Notes: generated by a model not told the origin, from the letters alone. A stretch of 64,000 nt of DNA from Limiplasma sp036652695 (GCA_036652695.1 JAVVVJ010000001.1:113574-177573); one strand, 5' to 3'; counted from the first letter of the stretch, positions 40,460-49,929 are shown. Made by a program: numbers and translations.

Positions 40460-41890
40460 GTGCGCACCTATTTAGCGGTGGACATCGGCGCGTCAAGCGG
40501 GCGGCATATCGTTGGGCAGGTGGAAAATGGGAAAATTCAGCTAACGGAGACCTACCGCTTTGAAAACGGCGCGGATGAGCGGGGTGGGCATCTCTGCTGG
40601 GACATGCCGCGCCTCTTTGCCAACGTGATTGCGGGCATGAAGGTCACGCGTGAGCGCGGCTTCACCCCGGATTTTATGGGCATTGATACTTGGGCGGTGG
40701 ATTATGTGCTGCTGGATGCGCAAAACCGCATACTAGGCGATAGCGTCGCTTATCGCGATGGGCGCACGCAGGGGATGGACGCGCTGCTGGAGCGGCGCAT
40801 GCCCTTTGCGGAGCTATACCGCCGCACAGGCATTGCAAAGCAGCCGTTTAACACCGTTTATCAGCTCATGGCGCAGTTTCGGGAGCATCCGGAGCACCGC
40901 GCGGCGGCTCGTCATTTTCTGATGGTGCCGGACTATTTGAATTTTTTGCTCACTGGCCGCATGCAAAACGAATATACCAACGCCTCCACCACCGCGCTGC
41001 TCCATGCGCGGACGCGCCGTTGGGATGAAGCGGTGCTGGATGCGGCAGAGCTTCCTCGCGCACTCTTTGCCGACGCGCCAGCCATGCCCGCAACCGCGCT
41101 GAGCGGCGTGAGGGGCGCGCCGTCCTTCACGCCCGCCGTGCGCGCTATGGTGGGCTTTGACGCGCCAGTGCTCCTGCCCGCTACGCACGATACGGGCAGC
41201 GCCTTTATCGCCGTGCCCGCGCCAGACGCGAACGCCATCTCCCTCTCCAGCGGCACTTGGAGCCTGCTTGGCGTGGAAAACCCCGCCCCGCTCACTGGTG
41301 AAGGGAGCATCGCCGCGGGCTTTACCAACGAAGGCGGCTACGGCGGCACGTATCGCTATTTGCAAAACATCATGGGGCTATGGATTTTGCAACGCATCCG
41401 CAAGGAGCTTCAAAACGCGTATGACTTTGCGGCGCTGGCAGAGCTGGCGCAATCCGCCAGCGGCTACGCGGGGCGCGTCAACGTAAACGACAGTCGTTTC
41501 CTTGCGCCAAAGAGCATGCTAGCCGAGCTACGCGCTGCCCTGCGCGAGGGTGGAGCGCCAGAGCCGAGCGGCGTTGCGGAGCTTTTGGCCTGCGTGTACC
41601 ACAGCCTTGCGGATTGCTACGCCGCAGCTGTTCATCAGCTGGAAGGCCTTACAGGGCGGCGGTATACCTCGCTTTGCGTGGTGGGGGGCGGCAGCCAAAA
41701 CGCCGTGCTCAACCAGCTCACTGCCGATCAAACCGGGTTAAAGGTCTACGCGGGGCCTACCGAGGCCACCGCCCTTGGCAACCTGATGGCGCAAATGCTC
41801 TACGGGGGCGAGTTCGCCAGCCTGCAAGCCGCGCGCGATGCGGTTCGCAAAAGCTTTGACGTTTTGGAATACCAAAGTAACCACAGTTAG
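40460..41890 (+). CDS. rhaB: Rhamnulokinase
   Basis: 476 residues; phosphorylates L-rhamnulose to L-rhamnulose 1-phosphate with ATP. FGGY kinase fold: MRTYLAVDIGASSGRHIVGQ (N-terminal phosphate loop), MGIDTWAVDYVLLD, PATHDTGSAFIAVP, ISLSSGTWSLLGVEN, and the C-terminal CVVGGGSQNAVLNQLTAD with TGLKVYAGPTEATALGN. GTG 40460 is chosen because GGAGGGGGG lies about 6 bases upstream; the longer reading from 40349 overlaps the regulator gene. rhaA follows 15 bases after the stop. Confidence 0.95.
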   Translation: MRTYLAVDIGASSGRHIVGQVENGKIQLTETYRFENGADERGGHLCWDMPRLFANVIAGMKVTRERGFTPDFMGIDTWAVDYVLLDAQNRILGDSVAYRDGRTQGMDALLERRMPFAELYRRTGIAKQPFNTVYQLMAQFREHPEHRAAARHFLMVPDYLNFLLTGRMQNEYTNASTTALLHARTRRWDEAVLDAAELPRALFADAPAMPATALSGVRGAPSFTPAVRAMVGFDAPVLLPATHDTGSAFIAVPAPDANAISLSSGTWSLLGVENPAPLTGEGSIAAGFTNEGGYGGTYRYLQNIMGLWILQRIRKELQNAYDFAALAELAQSASGYAGRVNVNDSRFLAPKSMLAELRAALREGGAPEPSGVAELLACVYHSLADCYAAAVHQLEGLTGRRYTSLCVVGGGSQNAVLNQLTADQTGLKVYAGPTEATALGNLMAQMLYGGEFASLQAARDAVRKSFDVLEYQSNHS

Positions 41891-41905
41891 AGGAGGAACC
41901 GATTC

Positions 41906-43159
41906 ATGAGCACCCTATACGAGCTTGCCCGGGAGCGTTACGCGCGCTTGGGCGTGGATACCGAAAAGGCGCTTAAGCTGCTTGCGCAAAAAGCCATTAG
42001 CATTCACTGCTGGCAAGGGGATGACGTCAGCGGCTTTGAGCACGCGGGCGCGGCGCTGAGCGGCGGCATACAGGCCACTGGCAACTATCCCGGCAAGGCG
42101 CGCACGCCCGCCGAGCTGATGGCGGACTTTGACCAAGCCTGCGCTTTGATTCCCGGCCCCAAGCGCCTCAACCTGCATGCGAGCTACGCCGTATTCGCCA
42201 ATGGCTTTGCTGACCGCGACGCGCTGATGCCCGAGCATTTTGCGCCATGGGTGGCCTATGCAAAGGCGCATGGGCTGGGGCTGGACTTTAACCCCACCTA
42301 TTTCAGCCACGAAAAGGTGAAGGATGGCCTCACCCTTTCCTCGCCCGATCCGGAGATTCGCGCGTTCTGGGTGCGTCACGGCATTCAGTGCCGCCGCATT
42401 GCCGCGTATTTTGCCCGGGAGCTTGGCACGCCCTGCCTATGCAATTTGTGGATTCCGGATGGCATGAAGGACGTGCCCGCCGACCGCCTTTCCCCCCGCC
42501 TGCGTTTGACGCAGAGCCTTGATCAAATATACGCCGAAAAGCTGGAGGGCGTCATTGACTGCGTGGAGAGCAAGGTTTTTGGGATTGGGCTGGAGGCGTA
42601 TACCGTTGGCTCTAGCGAGTTTTACCTTTGCTACGCCGCCACGCATCCCGGCGTGTACAACCTGTTGGACAACGGCCACTATCACCCCATGGAAATGGTG
42701 AGCGATAAGATTCCCGCGCTGCTATGCTACTTTGATAAGGTTCCCTTGCACCTGACCCGCCCCATGCGCTGGGATAGCGATCATGTGCTGCGCCTGAGCG
42801 ATGAGCTTATGGAGATTTGCCGCGAAATTGTGCGCAACGACGCGCTGGAGCGCGTGCTGATCGGGCTGGATTTCTTCGATGCCTCCATCAACCGCGTGGC
42901 CGCGTGGGTCATCGGCACGCGCAATGCGCAAAAGGCGCTGCTATGCGCTTTGCTTGAGCCAAACGCCCGGCTGCGCGCCTTGCAGGATGCCAGCGCGAAC
43001 ACCGAGCTATTGATGCTTCAGGAAGAATTGCGCACGCTTCCCATGGGCGCGGTGTGGGAGGAGTATTGCGCACGGCAGGGCGTGCCCGCCGATGAGCGCT
43101 GGTTTGATGTGGTTATGCAATACGAAAAAGAAGTTCTGGAAAAGAGGGAAACGAAATGA
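41906..43159 (+). CDS. rhaA: L-rhamnose isomerase
   Basis: 417 residues, the usual length; converts L-rhamnose to L-rhamnulose. Seen: ISIHCWQGDDVSGFE, LNLHASYAVF, LDFNPTYFSHEKVKDGLTL (Glu/His/Asp metal-site region), CVESKVFGIGLEAYTVGS, NGHYHPMEMVSDKI and the metal ligands in RPMRWDSDHVLRL. These are the diagnostic RhaA blocks. ATG with AGAGGAGG 9 bases upstream. Its last codon overlaps the start of rhaD (ATGA), so the two are translationally coupled. Order rhaB-rhaA-rhaD, as in enterobacteria. Confidence 0.97.
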   Translation: MSTLYELARERYARLGVDTEKALKLLAQKAISIHCWQGDDVSGFEHAGAALSGGIQATGNYPGKARTPAELMADFDQACALIPGPKRLNLHASYAVFANGFADRDALMPEHFAPWVAYAKAHGLGLDFNPTYFSHEKVKDGLTLSSPDPEIRAFWVRHGIQCRRIAAYFARELGTPCLCNLWIPDGMKDVPADRLSPRLRLTQSLDQIYAEKLEGVIDCVESKVFGIGLEAYTVGSSEFYLCYAATHPGVYNLLDNGHYHPMEMVSDKIPALLCYFDKVPLHLTRPMRWDSDHVLRLSDELMEICREIVRNDALERVLIGLDFFDASINRVAAWVIGTRNAQKALLCALLEPNARLRALQDASANTELLMLQEELRTLPMGAVWEEYCARQGVPADERWFDVVMQYEKEVLEKRETK

Positions 43160-43980
43160 GCATGACAGCGATACCCGTTATGAAGGGCTTTATTCGCCTA
43201 TGCGAGGATGGCTGGAGCCTTGGCTGGCACGAGCGCAACGGCGGCAACCTGACCTACCGCCTGCGTCCGCAGGAGCTTGCGCAGCTCCGCCCCGAGCTGG
43301 ATGAGCAGCCGCGCGAATGGGTGCCCATGGGCGTAGCGGATGCACGCCTTGGGGGCGAGTGCTTTATTGCCACCGGGAGCGGCAAGTTCTTCCGCAACGT
43401 TGCGCCCATGCCGCAGGATAGCCTCTGCATTGTGGAGATCAACGCCGCTGGCGACAGCTATCGCATTTTATGGGGGCTGGTGAACGGCGGTCGCCCCACC
43501 AGCGAGTTCCCCACCCACTACCTCAATCATTGCGTGCGCGCCGCCGCAACTGGTGGAGCTTGCCGCGTGATGTATCACGCCCATACGCCCGCTGTGGTGG
43601 CGCTCACCTATGTGCTGCCGCTCACCGATCGCGATTTTTCGCGCGTGCTATGGCAGAGCGAAACGGAATGCCCCGTTGTGTTTCCATGGGGCGTGGGCGT
43701 TGTGGGCTGGATGGTGCCCGGCGGCGCGGAGATCGCCGTTGCCACCTGCGAAAAGATGAAGGAGTATGACGCCGCCATTTGGGCGCATCATGGCAGCTTT
43801 GCCAGCGGCCCGGATTTTGATACGACCTTCGGCCTGATGCACACCATCGAAAAGGCCGCCGACATTCATTTAAAAGCGCTGAGCTGCGCTCAGGGCATTC
43901 GTCAAACCATTCGCGATGACGAGCTTCGCGCCATCGCCGCCGCTTTCGGCGTAACGCTCAACGAGGCGTTTTTGGCGTAA
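43156..43980 (+). CDS. rhaD: Rhamnulose-1-phosphate aldolase
   Basis: 274 residues; cleaves L-rhamnulose 1-phosphate into dihydroxyacetone phosphate and L-lactaldehyde. Class II aldolase fold with zinc ligands in MYHAHTPAVVALTY and the later His in WAHHGSFASG; the substrate-loop GNLTYRL and FIATGSGKFFRN are RhaD features. The start overlaps the rhaA stop by 4 bases. A GC-rich hairpin follows the stop by about 16 bases and closes the operon. No lactaldehyde reductase or rhamnose transporter is encoded nearby. Confidence 0.96.
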   Translation: MSMTAIPVMKGFIRLCEDGWSLGWHERNGGNLTYRLRPQELAQLRPELDEQPREWVPMGVADARLGGECFIATGSGKFFRNVAPMPQDSLCIVEINAAGDSYRILWGLVNGGRPTSEFPTHYLNHCVRAAATGGACRVMYHAHTPAVVALTYVLPLTDRDFSRVLWQSETECPVVFPWGVGVVGWMVPGGAEIAVATCEKMKEYDAAIWAHHGSFASGPDFDTTFGLMHTIEKAADIHLKALSCAQGIRQTIRDDELRAIAAAFGVTLNEAFLA

Positions 43981-43995
43981 AGAAGCCTTGCATAC

Positions 43996-44035
43996 CCAAG
44001 CCCCCTCCGCTTTACGTTGCGGAGGGGGCTTTGGG
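43996..44035. terminator. Strong hairpin after rhaD (likely transcription stop)
   Basis: CCCAAGCCCCCTCCGC pairs with GCGGAGGGGGCTTTGGG (one bulged T) around an 8-base loop. No long T-run on the plus strand, so its efficiency is uncertain; it lies between the convergent rhaD and LD-carboxypeptidase genes and could serve both. Confidence 0.6.
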
Positions 44036-44082
44036 TGTTGCCACAGGCCGGGGGATGCTCCTCCTGCACGTTGCTCTTTGGG

Positions 44083-44964
44083 TTATGCAAAGCGCAAGGT
44101 GCAGCGCTTTGTATCCAGCACTGCCTCGCGTCCGATCGGCAAAATCGCGTGATTCATTCCATGACCAAAATCATCGCAGCAGGCAACGGGCACTTGATGC
44201 TTTTCTCCAAACCTTGCAAGCCTTGCCCGCAGGTCTGGGAAAACCGTTTCGGAATAATGCCCGAAAAGCAGCCCGCTGATCCGGCTCGCAAGCGCGCTCT
44301 GCTCGATATGTGACAGGCGACCGCTCACGTGAGCGATGCTGTTGAATTGCTCGTGATCCTCCAAAAAGAGAATGTATTTGCGGCCTTCGTCCACCTGAAA
44401 ATATTCGCCGCCAAGCATCAGCGCGAGGTTATCAAGGTATCCGCCAATCAGCACGCCTTGACCAACCCCCTCGTGAAGGGCGTGCCATTCGCTATTGGGC
44501 ACAAAATCCGTTACGCCGTCTTGCATAAAATGCGTCAGAAATTGCTGGCGGTCATACGGTTGCATGTCCACAAGCATACCGGCGCCTTGCCCGTAGTAAG
44601 TGACCATGCCTGTTTTCGCGTAGATCGCGTCCAACAGAAAAGTGCCGTCGCTGTAGCTGAGGATGGGCTTGGGATTGCGGCGGATGCAATCAAAATCGAT
44701 ATAGGGCAGCAGCTCGTTTGCGCCCTCGCCCCCGCCAAAGAGAATCATGCGCACGTCCGGGTCGGCGGCCATCTGGTTAAAATCCTCCGCACGCTCAAGC
44801 TCGCTGGCTAAATAGCCGTAGGTGCTTTTGTACAGGTTTGCGCCAGCCTTTGCGCAAAGCCCCATGCTTTCAATGCTCTGGAAAATGGGCGCATAGTGCT
44901 CCCTTTCCGCCACGTGGCTGGGCGAGATGATGCCGATGGTATCCCCCGGGCGTAACATAGCCAT
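44083..44964 (-). CDS. S66-family LD-carboxypeptidase-like protein
   Basis: 293 residues of the LdcA/MccF serine peptidase family. MLRPGDTIGIISPSH, FGGGEGANELLPYIDFD and ILSYSDGTFLLDAI (nucleophile Ser in the YSD turn), Glu in LFLEDHEQFN and His in DDFGHGMNHAILP complete the S66 triad. LdcA removes the terminal D-Ala from muropeptide tetrapeptides in the cytoplasm during cell-wall recycling, whereas MccF cleaves aminoacyl nucleotides; sequence alone does not decide. Start: AAAGGGAGA lies about 8 bases upstream. It is 99 bases downstream of recA on the same strand. Confidence 0.88.
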   Translation of the reverse strand: MAMLRPGDTIGIISPSHVAEREHYAPIFQSIESMGLCAKAGANLYKSTYGYLASELERAEDFNQMAADPDVRMILFGGGEGANELLPYIDFDCIRRNPKPILSYSDGTFLLDAIYAKTGMVTYYGQGAGMLVDMQPYDRQQFLTHFMQDGVTDFVPNSEWHALHEGVGQGVLIGGYLDNLALMLGGEYFQVDEGRKYILFLEDHEQFNSIAHVSGRLSHIEQSALASRISGLLFGHYSETVFPDLRARLARFGEKHQVPVACCDDFGHGMNHAILPIGREAVLDTKRCTLRFA

Positions 44965-45063
44965 GCCGAAAGTCTCCCTTTGTTTCTTTTGTTTGTGCGC
45001 AGCAGCGCGGCAAAGTCACGGGGAGGGGGATGGTTGCCCAACGCCCCCCCGCGTTCCCCAACG

Positions 45064-46215
45064 TCAAACCTCGTCTTCGTCCGCAAGGGCAAGGTCGGGA
45101 TCTTCGTCCAACAAGGCGCTGTCCTCATCGGAAAGCACAGCCTCCGGCACTGCGCCGGTCTTTTTGGCGTGCAAAGCCGCCAATGCCTCGTCGCGGATGA
45201 TCTTATCGATCTTTTTGGCGATTTCGGGGTTGTCCTTTAGGAACTGGCGGGCGTTCTCGCGTCCCTGCCCGATGCGCTGATCCTCGTAGCTGAACCACGC
45301 GCCGCTCTTGTGGATGATATCGCGATCCACAGCCATATCCAGCAAGGTGCCCTCGGTGCTGATGCCCTCGCCATAAATAATATCGAACTCCGCAATGCGG
45401 AAGGGTGGAGCTACCTTGTTTTTGACCACCTTTACCTTGGTGCGGTTGCCAACTACCTCCGTGCCGATTTTGAGCTGCTCGCCGCGCCGCACATCCAAGC
45501 GGATGGTGGCGTAAAACTTGAGCGCGCGACCGCCGGTGGTGGTTTCCGGACTGCCGTACATCACGCCGACCTTTTCGCGCAGCTGATTGATGAAAATCGT
45601 TACGGCGTTGGTTTTGCTAATCACGCCAGTGAGCTTGCGCAGGGCTTGGCTCATCAGCCGCGCCTGCAAGCCCACAAAGCTGTCGCCCATTTCGCCTTCG
45701 ATTTCTGCCTTGGGCACCAAAGCGGCTACGGAGTCGATAACGACCATATCAACCGCGCCGCTGCGCACCAGCGCCTCGCAGATTTCCAGCGCCTGCTCGC
45801 CCGTATCCGGCTGTGAGATGTACAGATCATCGATATTCACGCCTAGCTTGCGCGCATAGGCGGGGTCAAGCGCATGCTCCGCATCAATAAACGCCGCAAC
45901 GCCGCCTAGCTTTTGCGCCTCTGCCACGCAGTGAAGCGCGACGGTGGTTTTGCCGCTGCTTTCCGGGCCGTAGATTTCCACCACGCGCCCGCGCGGAAGT
46001 CCGCCAACGCCTAGTGCAATATCCAACTCTAGGCAGCCCGTGGGGATCACCTGCAAATTGGTATCGGCGGCGGCGTCGCTGAACTTCATTACCGCGCCCT
46101 TGCCATAGGTTTTGTTGAGCTGTGCCAGCGCGCTTTCGAGCGCCTTCATTTTATCCTCGCGCAGATCGCCGACTTTCGATCCGATCTCTTTTTTGGGACC
46201 TTCCTTTTTGGCCAT
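45064..46215 (-). CDS. recA: Recombinase RecA
   Basis: 383 residues. Walker A GPESSGKT, Walker B region VDMVVIDSVAALVPKAEIEG, LINQL-type FINQLREKVGVMYGSPETTT (L2 loop), and the acidic C-terminal tail EDSALLDEDPDLALADEDE are all present. It forms the DNA strand-exchange filament and triggers the SOS response. Order on the minus strand is rimO, pgsA, cinA, recA, the classic Firmicute neighbourhood. No convincing LexA box (CGAAC-N4-GTTCG) was found directly upstream of its ATG, so it may be expressed mainly from the operon. Confidence 0.98.
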   Translation of the reverse strand: MAKKEGPKKEIGSKVGDLREDKMKALESALAQLNKTYGKGAVMKFSDAAADTNLQVIPTGCLELDIALGVGGLPRGRVVEIYGPESSGKTTVALHCVAEAQKLGGVAAFIDAEHALDPAYARKLGVNIDDLYISQPDTGEQALEICEALVRSGAVDMVVIDSVAALVPKAEIEGEMGDSFVGLQARLMSQALRKLTGVISKTNAVTIFINQLREKVGVMYGSPETTTGGRALKFYATIRLDVRRGEQLKIGTEVVGNRTKVKVVKNKVAPPFRIAEFDIIYGEGISTEGTLLDMAVDRDIIHKSGAWFSYEDQRIGQGRENARQFLKDNPEIAKKIDKIIRDEALAALHAKKTGAVPEAVLSDEDSALLDEDPDLALADEDEV

Positions 46216-46256
46216 GCTTGTTCGCCTTCCCTTCGTATCTCAAATCCTATCGCTTC

Positions 46257-46748
46257 TCAATGAGGCAGATCCTTGATGGCATTCAAGGCCATTTCCAGCG
46301 CGCGCTGAGCGCTCTGCTCGCGCACGCTCTGCCGGTCGCCCATGAACGCGCACCGTTGTACGCGCGTGCCCGCGGCGCTTGCTACGCCCAAGAATACCGT
46401 GCCAACGGGCAGCTCCTCCGTGCCGCCGGTGGGGCCAGCCACGCCCGTAGCGCTGAGCGCCACCGATGTTTTGAGCGCCCGCCGCGCACCCTCAGCCATC
46501 TGCCGTGCGCATGGCTCGCTCACCACGCCTACGGTATCAATCACGGCCTGTTCCACGCCCAAAAGCTCGTGCTTTACGCGCGGGTCGTAGCTCACCACGC
46601 CGCCCATCAGCACGCTTGACGCGCCTGAGACCGCTGCCACTGCCGCCGCAATCATGCCGCCGGTCAGGCTTTCCGCCGTGCCCAGCGTCAGCCCGCGCGC
46701 CGCAAACACGCGCACTACCTCGGCGCTTATGCGCTCCAGCTCGCTCAT
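46257..46748 (-). CDS. cinA: CinA C-terminal-domain protein (nicotinamide-nucleotide amidase)
   Basis: 163 residues, the size of a stand-alone PncC. TLGTAESLTGGMIAAAVAAV, SSVLMGGVVSYDPRVKHELL, VSEPCARQMAEGARRAL and ALSATGVAGPTGGTEELPVG are the CinA_C signatures, including the catalytic Ser/Lys region. It should deamidate NMN to nicotinate mononucleotide. The N-terminal ADP-ribose pyrophosphatase (MoeA-like) half of full CinA is absent. Its start overlaps the pgsA stop by 4 bases, and recA starts 41 bases after its stop. Confidence 0.92.
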   Translation of the reverse strand: MSELERISAEVVRVFAARGLTLGTAESLTGGMIAAAVAAVSGASSVLMGGVVSYDPRVKHELLGVEQAVIDTVGVVSEPCARQMAEGARRALKTSVALSATGVAGPTGGTEELPVGTVFLGVASAAGTRVQRCAFMGDRQSVREQSAQRALEMALNAIKDLPH

Positions 46749-47299
46749 GCCCGCGTACCCCCCTGATCATGCAGCACGGCGCGGTTCTTGATAAAATAGT
46801 CCACACCCGACCACAGCGTTAGCGCTACGGAGAGCCACACCAGCACCATGCCAAGCGAGAACGCACCCGCCACATAGGCATGCTGCTTTAGCAAAAACCA
46901 CAGCAGCGTAAGCATCTGCACCGATGTTTTCAGCTTTCCCAGCTTGCCCGCCGCAATGACGTGCCCCTGTTCCACCGCCACCAGCCGCAGGCCGTCCACC
47001 GCCAGCTCTCGAAAGAGGATCACAATGCATGCCCATGCTGGAAATTCGCCAAGCCCGCACAACGCGATCATCGTGCTCAGCACCAACAGCTTGTCCGCCA
47101 CGGGATCAAGAAACTTGCCAAAGTTGGTTACGATATGGTATCTACGCGCGATCCAGCCATCCAGCCAATCCGTAAAGGCGGATACCGCGAACACAATCAG
47201 CGCAAGAATTCGGCATACGGAATTCTGCGCATAGAGCAGCGCAACGCACACGGGAATCAGCGCAACGCGCAACAGGGAAAGCCGATTGGGCCAGTTCAT
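46745..47299 (-). CDS. pgsA: CDP-diacylglycerol-glycerol-3-phosphate 3-phosphatidyltransferase
   Basis: 184 residues with about four to five membrane helices. The CDP-alcohol phosphotransferase motif DG-x2-AR-x8-G-x3-D-x3-D is seen in DWLDGWIARRYHIVTNFG then KFLDPVADKLL. It makes phosphatidylglycerol phosphate, the first step of phosphatidylglycerol synthesis. ATG 47299 is used (AAAGGATGG upstream); an in-frame ATG further out lacks a site. Overlap with cinA gives tight coupling. Confidence 0.94.
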   Translation of the reverse strand: MNWPNRLSLLRVALIPVCVALLYAQNSVCRILALIVFAVSAFTDWLDGWIARRYHIVTNFGKFLDPVADKLLVLSTMIALCGLGEFPAWACIVILFRELAVDGLRLVAVEQGHVIAAGKLGKLKTSVQMLTLLWFLLKQHAYVAGAFSLGMVLVWLSVALTLWSGVDYFIKNRAVLHDQGGTRA

Positions 47300-47349
47300 G
47301 CTTGCAACCATCCTTTTATTATGCACTATGCCACGCCAGCGTGTGAGGC

Positions 47350-48660
47350 TCAGGCCTTTACGCCAACCAAGTCGTACGGCTCGGCGGCTACGATCTGCGC
47401 CGTCACAAATTCGCCGATATCGCTTTCCTCCGCACCGGACAAGCGAATCACGCCATCCGTTTCCGGAGCTTCGGCGGCAGAGCGCGCCACCGCTGTGCCA
47501 TCCGATTGTACGCTTTCCACCAGTACCTTTTCAGCTGTGCCCACACGAAGCGCGTTGCGCTCCAGCGAGATTTGCTGCTGCGCGGTCATCAGCTCGTCCA
47601 GCCTTGCCTGCTTGAGCTCCTCCGGCACCTGATCCGGCATGAGCGCCGCGGGCGTGTCCTCCTCCGCGGAATACGCGAACGCGCCGAGCCGGTCAAAGCG
47701 AACCTCGCGGACAAAAGCCATCAGCCGCTGGAACTGTGCGTCCGTCTCGCCCGGGAAGCCCGTGATGAAGGTGGTGCGGAGCGTAAAGCCCATTTCGCGC
47801 GCCCTTTGGAGGAACGCGCGCGTTTTTTCGATATCGCCCCGGCGGTGCATTTGGCGCAGCAACGCCGGATCTGCGTGTTGCAGGGGTAGATCGAGGTATT
47901 TGCAGATATTCGGCTTTGAGGCCATCGCTTGAAGCAGCGTATCATCCACTTCGTCCGGGTAGCAATACAGCACCCGCAGCCATTCCACGCCGGGGATATC
48001 CGCCGCCCGCGTCATCAGCTCCGCTAGCAGAGAATGCCCATGCTGATCCATGCCAAAGCGTGAGGTATCCTGCGCCACCAGCACATGCTCCTTGACGCCC
48101 TGCCGCGCAAGCAGCTGAATTTCATCCAGCACGCCCTGCATGTCTCTGGAGCGGAACCCGCCGCGAATCAGCGGAATCGCGCAATAGGCGCAGCGGTTAT
48201 CACACCCGTCCGCAATCCGCACATAAGCGGTATAGGGCGCTGTGGTCAGCACCCGCGCGCCCGCAAGCACGCTTTGATCCGGCGCGCAGAAGCTCGCGCG
48301 CTTCCCCTTGAGCGCCTGCTCAATTGCCTGGGGCAGCTGCGGGTACTGGCTTACGCCCATCAGCAGATCCACCTCGGGCAGCTCCTCCAGCAACGCCTTT
48401 TCATACCGTTGTACGAGGCAGCCTGTTGCCACCAGCAGCTTGCAGCGGCCTGTTTTTTTATATTTTGCCAGCGAAAGCAGCGTGTCGATGCTCTCCTGCT
48501 TTGCGGGGTCAATGAACCCGCAGGTGTTCACGATCAGGATATCGGCCTCCCGTTCATCCGCCGTGAGCTGGTACCCATGCTCGCGCAAAATACCGAGCAT
48601 CAGCTCGGTATCCACGCGGTTTTTGCTACATCCCAAGGAAACAATGCCGACTGTCGCCAA
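47350..48660 (-). CDS. rimO: Ribosomal protein S12 methylthiotransferase
   Basis: 436 residues. Order: MTTase N-terminal domain (VGIVSLGCSKNRVDTELML, NTCGFIDPAKQES, CLVQRY), radical-SAM core with GCDNRCAYCAIP (the C-x3-C-x2-C cluster) and a C-terminal TRAM-like domain. It methylthiolates an Asp of S12 using two 4Fe-4S clusters. Start: TTG 48660, preceded by GGAGG with 9 bases between; the longer reading has no ribosome site. It is first in the pgsA-cinA-recA run, 50 bases before pgsA. Confidence 0.95.
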   Translation of the reverse strand: MATVGIVSLGCSKNRVDTELMLGILREHGYQLTADEREADILIVNTCGFIDPAKQESIDTLLSLAKYKKTGRCKLLVATGCLVQRYEKALLEELPEVDLLMGVSQYPQLPQAIEQALKGKRASFCAPDQSVLAGARVLTTAPYTAYVRIADGCDNRCAYCAIPLIRGGFRSRDMQGVLDEIQLLARQGVKEHVLVAQDTSRFGMDQHGHSLLAELMTRAADIPGVEWLRVLYCYPDEVDDTLLQAMASKPNICKYLDLPLQHADPALLRQMHRRGDIEKTRAFLQRAREMGFTLRTTFITGFPGETDAQFQRLMAFVREVRFDRLGAFAYSAEEDTPAALMPDQVPEELKQARLDELMTAQQQISLERNALRVGTAEKVLVESVQSDGTAVARSAAEAPETDGVIRLSGAEESDIGEFVTAQIVAAEPYDLVGVKA

Positions 48661-48746
48661 AGCGTTTCTGCCTCCATCTATCGCGTATCGCTCAAATGCT
48701 CTTATCCGCAAGAAGCCGCGCTTGAACCGCCTCTTCTTTCCCCCGC

Positions 48747-48775
48747 ATTGTACCACAACCCACCCTAAAAATCTA
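48747..48775 (-). promoter_or_regulatory. Weak promoter candidate for rimO operon
   Basis: On the minus strand TAGATT (48770-48775), 17 bases, GGTACAAT (-10 at 48747-48752), about 87 bases before the rimO start. The -35 is poor; assigned by position. Confidence 0.35.
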
Positions 48776-48869
48776 GGGCTGCGTGCGCGGGGTTCTTGCA
48801 TCGCCTCTTTTTTTGTACTACAAAGAAGCCGCCCCTTTCAAAACTTTGGCACTACTTTTGTCGAAAGTA

Positions 48870-48898
48870 TTGCTCCTGTCAAGGCTTTTGCCTATACT
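48870..48898 (+). promoter_or_regulatory. Promoter of the diguanylate cyclase gene
   Basis: TTGCTC (48870-48875), 17 bases, TATACT (48893-48898), about 54 bases before the ATG. Confidence 0.6.
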
Positions 48899-48951
48899 GA
48901 TAACCATCGCGTTTATGCGCTGCCGTTGAATATTTGCATGGAGGTTTTCCA

Positions 48952-49929
48952 ATGATCACTATGGCAATGCCTGATTCATCGCCCCGGGAAGCTCCATGCG
49001 GCGCAAACCCGCATGAGCCTGCCCACGCGCCCGCCATGCGCGACGATTTTTACCGCATTCTTATGGAAGAATCGCAAATGCCGTTTTTTGATTATGACGT
49101 GTCGGCGGACGAGATCTGCCTGTCGGCCGTTGGCGTCAACGGAAGGCGCACCCTATGGCGCGTGCCGAGCCTGACGCGCGCGATGAGCCGCACTGCCGCT
49201 ATTCCCAACGATTTGCGCCAAAGCATGATCTCCACCGCCCTGCATTACCGCACCTGCGAAGGAAAGGGCAGCTTTTCGATCTGCGTAGATTTGCTGGAAA
49301 CAGGTGAATACCGCTGGTATTTGGTTTTTCTGCATAGCCTTTGCGACCAAAGCGGGCGGGTAAGCCGCATCATTGGCCGCATGAACGATTTGGAGGCCGA
49401 AAAGAAGGCCGAGCAACGGCTCAAAAAGCTGGAGGAGCGTGCCCGGCGCGATTCGGTAACAGGGCTTTATAACCGTGCCACCACGGAGGAGCTCATCCAG
49501 TCCACGCTGAAACGGAACGATTATGAATACTGCTTTTTTATTTTTGACGTGGATAACTTCAAGCGCGTCAACGATACGCAGGGTCACGCGGAGGGCGATC
49601 GTCTGCTGCGCCTCGTTTCGGATACGCTTCGCGCGCATATGCGCGAGGAAGACGTGCTGGGTCGCATTGGCGGCGATGAATTTGCGGCGCTCATTCGTTG
49701 CGGCGGCCGTGTAGAGGTGGTCAACCGCCGCGCCAGCGAGATTCTCACCGCTGTGCAAAAAATAGAATTTTCCAGCGCTCGCCAGAGCAGCAAAAGCCTG
49801 TCGATCTCCATCGGCGTTGCTCGCTCCCCCGAGCAGGGGCGCGATTTCGAAACGCTTTACCGCATGGCCGATCAAGCGCTGTACCGCGCAAAGGACGCGG
49901 GCAAGAACCGCTGCTGCACGATCAATTAG
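48952..49929 (+). CDS. PAS-GGDEF diguanylate cyclase
   Basis: 325 residues, cytosolic by inspection. Residues ~25-140 are a PAS-like sensor; a helical linker follows (EKKAEQRLKKLEERARR); residues ~160-320 are the GGDEF domain: DSVTGLYNRATTEELI, IFDVDNFKRVNDTQGHAEGD, LGRIGGDEFAALI. The active-site GGDEF is intact, and the inhibitory I-site RxxD (REED) stands five residues before it, so product inhibition is expected. ATG 48952 is chosen because GGAGG lies 7 bases upstream; that site sits within an earlier in-frame ATG. The stop overlaps that of the convergent glmU by 3 bases. It could be the c-di-GMP source countered by the EAL operon. Confidence 0.93.
   Translation: MITMAMPDSSPREAPCGANPHEPAHAPAMRDDFYRILMEESQMPFFDYDVSADEICLSAVGVNGRRTLWRVPSLTRAMSRTAAIPNDLRQSMISTALHYRTCEGKGSFSICVDLLETGEYRWYLVFLHSLCDQSGRVSRIIGRMNDLEAEKKAEQRLKKLEERARRDSVTGLYNRATTEELIQSTLKRNDYEYCFFIFDVDNFKRVNDTQGHAEGDRLLRLVSDTLRAHMREEDVLGRIGGDEFAALIRCGGRVEVVNRRASEILTAVQKIEFSSARQSSKSLSISIGVARSPEQGRDFETLYRMADQALYRAKDAGKNRCCTIN

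Noticed and set aside
46216..46256. Possible LexA box before recA
   Set aside because: Only GCGAACAAGC was found, lacking the matching half.
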